Assembly: GCF_963678635.1 (NCBI RefSeq)
Contig: NC_087071.1
Span: 14,080,210-14,144,209 of the forward strand
DNA from: Symsagittifera roscoffensis
Taxonomy: Eukaryota > Xenacoelomorpha > Acoela > Convolutidae
DNA length: 64,000 nucleotides
Reading direction: 5' to 3'
Each line of letters opens with the position of its first letter. Position 1 is the first letter of the stretch. The notes beneath the pieces are model-generated. The model was not told the origin of the DNA. It saw nothing but the letters and a program-made list of their open reading frames with translations, and searched no databases. Shown piece by piece: positions 13,101 to 22,100 of the stretch. Position numbers and translations under genes: made by a program.

Positions 13101-16100
13101 AAAAAATATATGCATCGAACAACTTTATTAAGACACGCGTAAAGAAAACCGATCGAATTGGTCGGAAGATTCGTTCAACGATCTCATCGATCCTGAAGTA
13201 GTAATTGTTAAACGAGATGGCTCGGTCAAAGTAGCCTTTATTTCGAAAACTATAAGTGAACAAATCTAAAAAAATTATTACCAAATGCCTAAATATTCTA
13301 AGTAATGGACAAAGTAGCTCTCATAATCAGCGGAAGTACAGCAAGCTATGAATGGTTCTCATCAATTGATCTTTAATACGCCTACAACCAATTCCCACTA
13401 TCTTCTAAAGCAAGTAACCGATGTAATTTTAGTATGGTGGGTGGAGACATAACGGGATCATACCGTTTTNNNNNNNNNNNNNNNNNNNNNNNNNNNNNNN
13501 NNNNNNNNNNNNNNNNNNNNNNNNNNNNNNNNNNNNNNNNNNNNNNNNNNNNNNNNNNNNNNNNNNNNNNNNNNNNNNNNNNNNNNNNNNNNNNNNNNNN
13601 NNNNNNNNNNNNNNNNNNNNNNNNNNNNNNNNNNNNNNNNNNNNNNNNNNNNNNNNNNNNNNNNNNNNNGGATTTCAAAACAAAAAAGGCAATGCATCTT
13701 CGGTCTTAAAGGAGGTAACGCAACGAGAATTTACCAATTCGAAGCAGGCTATTATGGCCTCATGAATATGTCTGCCGAATTGTAAGATGCAATTGATCTC
13801 ACACTTATCAAGTGCGAAGAATGATTCCCACACATAGACGACAACTTGAGTGTAACGGAAGGGTCAAAATAGCTACAAAAAGAGCTATTAATAAAGGTCC
13901 TAAAAACTAAACGATGAAAACTTTGAAATGTTGTTTGAAAATGCAAATTTGCTGGGAAAGGTAGAGTTGCTTAGTTAAAGCATCAATATTGAGGACATAA
14001 AGCTGTTAAAATGAAAAAGAGACGCAATAAAAAATTTCCTAGCAACAAAAAATTCAGACCTATTAAAAAAAATCATGGGTTCAATACATCACGAGAGAAC
14101 TACCAAACCTAGCAAAGACAGCTTCAACACTAAAATTACTGATGAAAAAACGGATAAACAAACAAACTTAAGATATAATTATGTAATAAACAACCTCATT
14201 CCATCAGATATTAGAACTTGTTTCGGATACAACTGAAAACAATCCTTCCAAGCAAAATCTAAAGACCAGCTTGGCCTGGGTTGCGACAACATTCAGTCTA
14301 GGAGCCGCTCTCGAGTAGCTCACAAAAGAAGGTTGGGTAGTAATAGCATGTAGGTTTCGAGATTCATAAATTCACTTGAAGAAAAATTTTCCGTAAGCAA
14401 ACAAGAAACGTTAGGGTTCGTGTTGGCGATCGAACAATTTAAGTATTAAATATTCGGGAAAAAATTTCATCAACATCACACACGACCAAGCTTCAATCAG
14501 TACATTAAACGCTACCGAATGATCAAAGACTATCCAAAGCAGACTCACTATATAAATTGATAGATTTACCTTTTTTACCTTCGACATGGAACACTTGGGA
14601 CAAAGTTGAGCCCAATTTATTATATGTTCAATAATCAGGTAGGACTAGCGTTACCCCCAGCGAGGAAAAGGAGGAATTAGTTTGGCGTCAGTAAATTCAA
14701 TTTCTTCCTTTCTCGAATTGACTGCAGTTCTCATTCTCAAGGCTAAACAATCAGAACCTAGCACCAATTCAACTGATCAAGAAAAAAAGCGCAGAAAACC
14801 AAACAAACTAAATAACAAAATCCAAAATTTCAGGCGCTTTAAAACATTTCAAACTTATAGGAAGCCATTATTCAAACTTGAACAAAAAAAAACACTTAAA
14901 CAAAACATACACTCAGAAATTGGCTGAAAAGAGAAACAAAATTATAATCCATAATTTTAATAGAAACTGCGGAGGAACAAACCATGATACGTCGGAACAA
15001 CCATAAAGGATTCAAAGGCGGATTCATACCAGACAGATTAACAACAGGAAGTGGAAGCAACAAAAAACACACCAAACACAACGCGGTAGGATTACAGAGA
15101 TCAATTGGAGAGGACAATTGGACATAGAGTAAAGGTTATCCGATCTAAGATGGCATCTCAGAACGACCATGACGACTCAAGAACGCTGAAAAGCATCCTT
15201 GCACACGATAACAAACAAGTCCCGCCAGAAGATGCAAAATGCACGAGACGTCAATGAAATAAACGCCAAAGCCCCTGGCTTCTCAAAAATCATCTTCAAG
15301 GATATTCCATTCAGCTCATAAGACGACAATCAAAATGTGGACGGAAAACCAGCCGGAAAAATCCGCACGGTCATACCCCCCGATAAGATTTCAAAAAAAA
15401 AATAAACAAAAGTGCGAACCACAACAAGACAAACAGGATCGCAAACCCGAACAACCAAAAACAAAAAGAGCCGACACGACGTACACTCAGAGTTAAATTG
15501 AGGTTAACAAACAATGCGACCTGGAACAACAATGCACTGAAAAGACTACCCGCAACGAGGTACCGTCGACGATGACGAGCCACACCCAACAATCCAAAGC
15601 CAGCCATGAGATGATAACGGCAACCGTGGTGGCCACAGTGGACGAGGAAACTGAAGCAGAAAAGGAGGAAGACACACCCCTGAAAAGATAAAAGCTACAA
15701 AAAGTGATCGAAATCAGTTTAATAGCAGCAGCCACTCGCAAAGACCGCAACATAAAGCCAATCGTGCACTTTGTACAAAACAGAGATTGAGAGGCGCTGA
15801 GGTGCGCTTAAAGAGACTACTTGTTCAATATCTCAAAACGCCTCCTAATCAAAAAAGATTGTCTTCTAAGGGAAGAGCAGATCAAAAAATCACATCAATT
15901 ACGACAAACCATACTAGAAAGCCTACACCTGACACACCCAGGAGTTAAACCAATGCTAGATCTTCGTTTGTGAAAACGTTTGGTTTTCCCGCATTCATTG
16001 ATCCCTTGTAAAAATTGCAGGAAACCGTCAACACTGCACAGAACAAGGTAAAAATTTAAAAACATCCTTAAAAAAATCAATGTCATACCAAATGGAACTA

Positions 16101-19100
16101 GTAGTCAAATCAAATGAAGAGATCCAAGTAAATTTTGCCGAGATTTCAATATACATATTAAATACGGATGCATACATTTTAGTTGTTGTGGACAAATGGT
16201 CACAATTCCCAATGGCAAAGGTTGTCAGAAATACAATCGCGGATTTAATCAAAAAAATTATGCAAAGATAATTTTCAAATAGTGAGGTACCATGCCCAAA
16301 GTTTGGAGCTTAAAAGGTTCTCAGTTTTTTGCGAAACAAAAAACTAAAATTTTATTCGCTCCAGCAGACAGTCACAGATCAACAGGGCAGTCAAACGCAC
16401 GATACCAACTTTAAAATTAGTAAGCTTAATCTATGAGAAATGCTGCGAGTAAGGCTAGGAGTGATGCAAATAGATGGTAACAACAACCGATTTAAACTCG
16501 CATCCGACGTCGCCAAAGTTATATAAACACTAAGAACAAACCCAGGTAGAGTAAAAAAAATCTGCCCAATCGCAATCGCCATGGGACCAAAACCAAACGC
16601 ATCATTGCCTGACGTAGCAACAACCAGTTTATCAAACAATTCAAAGTGGGAAAACGCGTAATTTGTTTGAAAAAGCCTTATTGACACTGCACTCCCTCCA
16701 ATTCTGATGCACGACCTACAATGCTGGTCAGGAATGAAGTGAAGAAAAAAGACTAATGCAGCAATTAACCGAACAAACGAATACGACCCAATGGGAGAAG
16801 GTAAAGTTAACCACACAACTACAGAGCATTACAGTTGTGAGAATCAGATTTTTACTAGCTAAGAGAAGAGGATTCTAACAACAAGATACAAAGGAACACA
16901 ATTACAAGTGAACACAAACACCAAGAATCTTATTGAACAAACTGCTATACAAAACGGTGAGACTCATCACAAAAGTAAAAGAACCAAAAACATTAGGACA
17001 AAAGCACAAAAGCACAAAACAACAGACGAAAAAGTACAAATATACACTCCACAGACGGATTGAGTCCAAACACGAGGTAAACAAACTGGACTATTGAGGA
17101 ACAGCGGATTTGCGTTTGTCCCCATCAAAAAAAACTACGGTCCCTCACGCCTGCAGACCGCAAACTTACAACTTACAAACTTAAATTACAAATCTGCAAG
17201 AAGAACAGTTAAATTATTTCACTTTTTAGACGTAGAGTAACTCAACGCACCTCAACAACTGATGTTTACTGAGGACAAGAAGACAGGACTCCCACGGAAA
17301 CTAACACGCAAGATTCAAAAACGGAATCTCCGAAGAAATGGAACGTAAAACCGGCACAGATCGGAAAACGAACTGGTTGAATGCCATCAGGGGCATGACA
17401 ATTAACCCAGACGGAAACAGCCAGCACCCAGAAAAGAAAGTCACAGAAGAGACAACAACATCATCAAACCACAACTTTTCGTCAACGACATCAGATTACG
17501 GCTCCATCTAGAAAATTGGTTTTAAAACGACAACTCCTGACGTAACCACCAAACCAACAGGAAATTCCCCACGGACGAGACAATAAACAGTAAAAAGCGC
17601 TAGAAAACCTAATACCAATCAACACTAAGGATGCGCCGAAAAAAATTCATTAGCTTCAACAGAACAACAGCAACCACCACAGCCCAGCAACAATTCCAAC
17701 ATAAAAAGCCTAGTAAATGAGATGGGATTTAACGAAGATTCCCCGGAATTCATTGCCTGCGTAAAACTCTTAGAGACAATCAAACCAAAGAAACAGAGCA
17801 AAAACCTCAACAATCAACCTTGTGTCACCAATAGAGAGCCTATGAAGAAAAAAATATTATATGTCACGTTACAGAAGAAGACAACGATACCAACAAGAAA
17901 GATCAGAAAGAAAAAATTCAAGAGGATGTGAACACGACGGAAGAACCCAAAAAACAAAAGGAAGAGGAGGATTCAGCAGCAAAAGAGAAGCAGCAGAAGT
18001 TGGAGACCGAAGTAGGAAAAGAAACGGCATCGAGGAAGCAGAAACAAAACTTAAAAAAGGAGAAACAAAACTTAAAAAAGGGGGAATGTCATCAGGCCGC
18101 ATTGGCACAAACTCACTACGTATTTATGTTTTTATATAAAGTTATATTTATACGTGACAATTGCTGGCCAGATGGTTTGGACTGATACGGCTAAATTGTA
18201 TCAGAGAAGATGAATTTTCAGAGCTTAGTAAAGTTCAGTTGTCTTTACCGTTCAGTTGTCTTTTCAGTCTCATCAAGATTAACTGAGTTCGTTTACCGAT
18301 CCATTCGAAGTCCATTACATTAACTCATACGTAACAATATGACAGTTCGTTTGCATTGCAATTCTGCTCTTTCTCAAAATTATTTTTTAACTTTTTGAAA
18401 AAACCGTTACTTGGTTTTGGCGAGACCTACAAAAATCTTCTTCGCTGAAAAATTTACAGAAGTCCACAACCTAATCGAGTGCTTATAATAGAAGATAGCA
18501 AGTTTGCTGTAGCAACGCATCGTATGATAGTGTCTCTCCCACTGATTCACTTTGATAAGGCCTTGTACACCTCGATCTGGGCAATTTCTTCTGGGGCTAA
18601 ACGATTTTAGATTTTTTTTCGATGATTCGTTTCTATTGTTGCTCTAGCTCGCATCAACCAAGCAGTGATTTTTAATAGTAAGATTGGCTCAGCTCTTTCT
18701 AGATCCAACGCGGTTATGCAATCCAACTTCCAGCATCATCGTTGAAATAGCGATAAATCATAACTGAACTACAAAAACACGTTATTAAATATTACTTTAT
18801 CAAAGAGAGGATTCAATCTGAATTTAATGTCCAGTTTGGCCTTTCATCAAACTACATTACGAAATTGTATCTAATTTAGTACTTGCTTGAACTACAGTAA
18901 AACTCAAACTTAGCAGCCTTTCTTAGTTAAATCTGTCTAATGGGAAAAAAACAAAACTAAAATTGAATGAAACGACACAAACAAAAATTAACTAACAATT
19001 TTAAGTGAACAATACTTAGTTCGGGCCAAATTTTTGAATTTGGTGAAAGCCCCTTAAATGTAGTTTTTGGTGAAAAATTACGACAAAAGCTTCAAATTTT

Positions 19101-22100
19101 TATCATTGTTTTTGAAACTTAAGTTTTTGCACGAAACTTGCAATGATTTCACAAGACAAGGTACTAAATAGAACTCATTCAAGCCAAGAGTCATCACACT
19201 GGAATCATTTTAACTTCAAGCTCACCCGCAATCTGTGTTCAAATTGAACAAAAAACTTATACCACAAACAATTATCTTTACTTCTTCTGAATAGTACAAG
19301 AGCTAATTCAACACTCTTATGCGCCACCGCATAATTGCACTTTTTGATTGAAACTTGCAATGAAATTACAAGACAAGGTAGAAATTTGAACTAATTCAAA
19401 CTGAAATAATCAGAATGCAATCATTTTTATTTCAATCTCAAGCCATCAAAATTTTCAGATGATATATTATGTTCTATGTTCAAATTGAACTGGAAACTTA
19501 AAAAACATACATTTATTTTTACTTTCTCTCAAAAGAACAAGAGCTAATTGAACACTTCTATGCTCCATCGCATTTACACTTCAGTTCAGTCTCTTTCATT
19601 GCGCTCCCAATTCATTGTTCCGATTTTCGAAGAAAACGGAATATTTGTTTGCTTTAGTTGCTTTCCATCTTTTGCAACAACTTTCTGTGGCAGATTGTTC
19701 TAGATTTAAAAACTCAGAAGTGAGCACTCTGCAATTTTTTCTTTTATTGGAAGCTTTTTATAAAGAAACTGAGCACTTAGCCAAAATGATCACGACTGTT
19801 TTGCAGAGATTTGTCTATAGCTTTAAAACTGAGTATAAACAACTAAAAACACAACGCTCTGTTTCCAGAAAAAAGTATTTAACTCAACCGCAACCTTCAG
19901 ATAGCCATCGGACAACCGTTCCATGTTCATCGTTTCTAACCTTTTATGTAAAAAAAACTTAACTCGGGCCTATATATTTGATAGAAATTGATTATTTTAT
20001 TGGATAAAAAAATCTAGACGAAATAAAGACTTTTCTTAAAGTAGAACGGACATCATATTAACTAGCAGCGCCAGTCCCGCGTTTTGGCATAAGTATCCAG
20101 CTAGTGTAAAAATCCATTAAAAGTGGTTTGTTAAAAATTAAATAAGCTCGAGGAAATAAAATCATAATGACCATTGCTAATCCTCACCTTCTTCAAATGT
20201 GGGAACAACAGAGAAAAATGAGCTTCACTTTGGTAACAACATCATCAGGTCACAGGGTAAGTTATGCGTTAACTTAACAAAAGATACGCTGAGTACAAAT
20301 CGTAAGTTTAAATCTTTTCAGCAAACATACCACTAAATGCAGATGTCATGAAGGCTGGGAAGGGACTTTCTGCGACGAATACGTAGGCTGCTCGGCCACT
20401 GGATGCGGTTCCGGAGTTTGCAAGTTCTCAAACAACACCCACTCCTTTTGTCAGTGCCCTTCAGGCTATGCTGGAAAAAAGTGCGAACTCCTTCCAGACA
20501 TCTACATTAGCACCCAATGCTTATCTTCAGGTTTAATTTGCCTCGGCAGGAATTGGCAAAAGAGTACATGTAATGAGGTAATTTTTTCAAAGCTGAAAAA
20601 CTTCGCTTTCCAAGTCAGTTTTCTAATCATTGTTCCGTCAGCATCCGCATTTTTTAAAATCAAACTTCCACAAAACATGAATTAAAGGAGCGTTGTTGAT
20701 TTAGAAAGAAGGAGTTATTATTCAGAGACGGAAAGTGTTCGATATTGGTTTCAACCGAAACTTTTCTGAATACGAGGAAGGATTTGGAGACTTTTGCGGG
20801 GATGGAGACTTTTGGTTGGGGTTACAGACCATGTACAACCTGACTCGTGAAAGAAGGTGGAATCTACGAATCTCTATGAGAAATTTTTCAAATGACGCTC
20901 TCGTCTGGGGCGTTTGGGACGGTATGAGAAAGACTAACAATAAGCTAACCAACAACAGTTTTTAACTGTGATACGTGAAAGTGAAATAAGCTGTGGTATA
21001 AAGCGTTTTAGCCTCATTTTTTGTTTAGCTACACTTTGAGAATTCATGGATAATAATTGATTGTAATGGGTTTTTATGGTCTATCTCCATAAAATTCTTA
21101 AAAAAATCGATATTAATGGATTAATCATGGATTATAATACCAATAAATTAGGAAACAATTTTATTCCATTATAATGGATTATAACGGATTATAATGGATT
21201 ATATTGGGTTATAAAAGGTTATAATGGATTATAAAAAATTTTATGAGTCAGAGCTTGGATTATGGTTTTGCAAACCTTAACCAAACAAGAGATTGTTTCA
21301 AAAACTGGTAGGCTAAAATACAAATATAATGAAAAACTTTTGGATTATAACGGATTATAATCGATTGCATGGTCTCGATATGTAATTATAAACGATTACT
21401 TTGCCAACATTTTGACCACGAAAATAGATTATAATCGACTGTTATCCATAAAATCTCACGGCGAATCTCAAGCATCATAGAGGAATTGTGTTCAACTGAC
21501 TGTATTTCTGTCTCTTGCCATGGCAATGAGGCAATCATTAGGCACCACGTTCACCGATTCATAAGTTAAGAACAAGGCTCAACGTCGAATATATTTGCCT
21601 TGGAATTTTTGTTTTTTTAGGAGCATTTTTTAAAACTTAATTTACTGCCAAGCGAACGGAAAAATAAATCGTTTGATGTATTGCTTCTACTCTTCTACTG
21701 CAGGATCATTTTTTTTCGTTTCATCAGATAAGATTTCCTATAAAAGAAAATAGTCAAGGTGCAAATGATCTTCTGCTATTCCATATATGAAAATTGTATG
21801 ATAAGTATTTATTACATTGGATTTTTTCTTATATTTCGTCGCCTTATCTTTTTTTTGCTCAAATAAGCTTTCTCGAGAAAAGAATCGCATACACGAATTT
21901 ATTTTTTTGTCTCGAACTTAGTGCAGGCCATACCAAAGAAACAAAACTGACTTTTCATACCAAACAAACAAAATTGAAATTTTAATTGATTTTATATTAT
22001 AAGATACACTTCAATTTGTTGAAAGAAACGCAGCCTCGAGTTTCGACAACCAAAAAATTTTTGAATGAAAATGTTTCAGCCATTCACAAAAGTTTGTGGT

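Larger units (their letters stand above)
11369..18336 (+). mobile_element. Decayed Ty3/gypsy element B
   Basis: The order Gag, protease, RT, RNase H, integrase, tail, PPT and 3' LTR is recognisable on the plus strand, but nearly every domain is broken by stops and frameshifts. It is homologous to element A throughout. No 5' LTR was recognised between the hAT MITE and the Gag start, and the RT is interrupted by an assembly gap. It is older or more eroded than A and C. Confidence 0.8.
1177..20321 (+). other. Intron 1, about 19.1 kb, GC-AG boundaries
   Basis: The donor is GCAAGA at 1177 and the acceptor TTTTCAG ends at 20321. The phase fits: the exon ends with two bases (AG) and the next exon supplies one (C), completing a serine codon in the loop between cysteines 3 and 4 of EGF 3. 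The intron contains several independently inserted elements and an N gap, so its true length is uncertain. GC donors are a known minority class in animals. Confidence 0.7.

Noticed and set aside
19615..19962. 115-codon ORF in intron 1 as a nested gene or extra exon
   Set aside because: No known domain, no EGF cysteine pattern, begins in a repeat, and EGF 3 is already complete without it.
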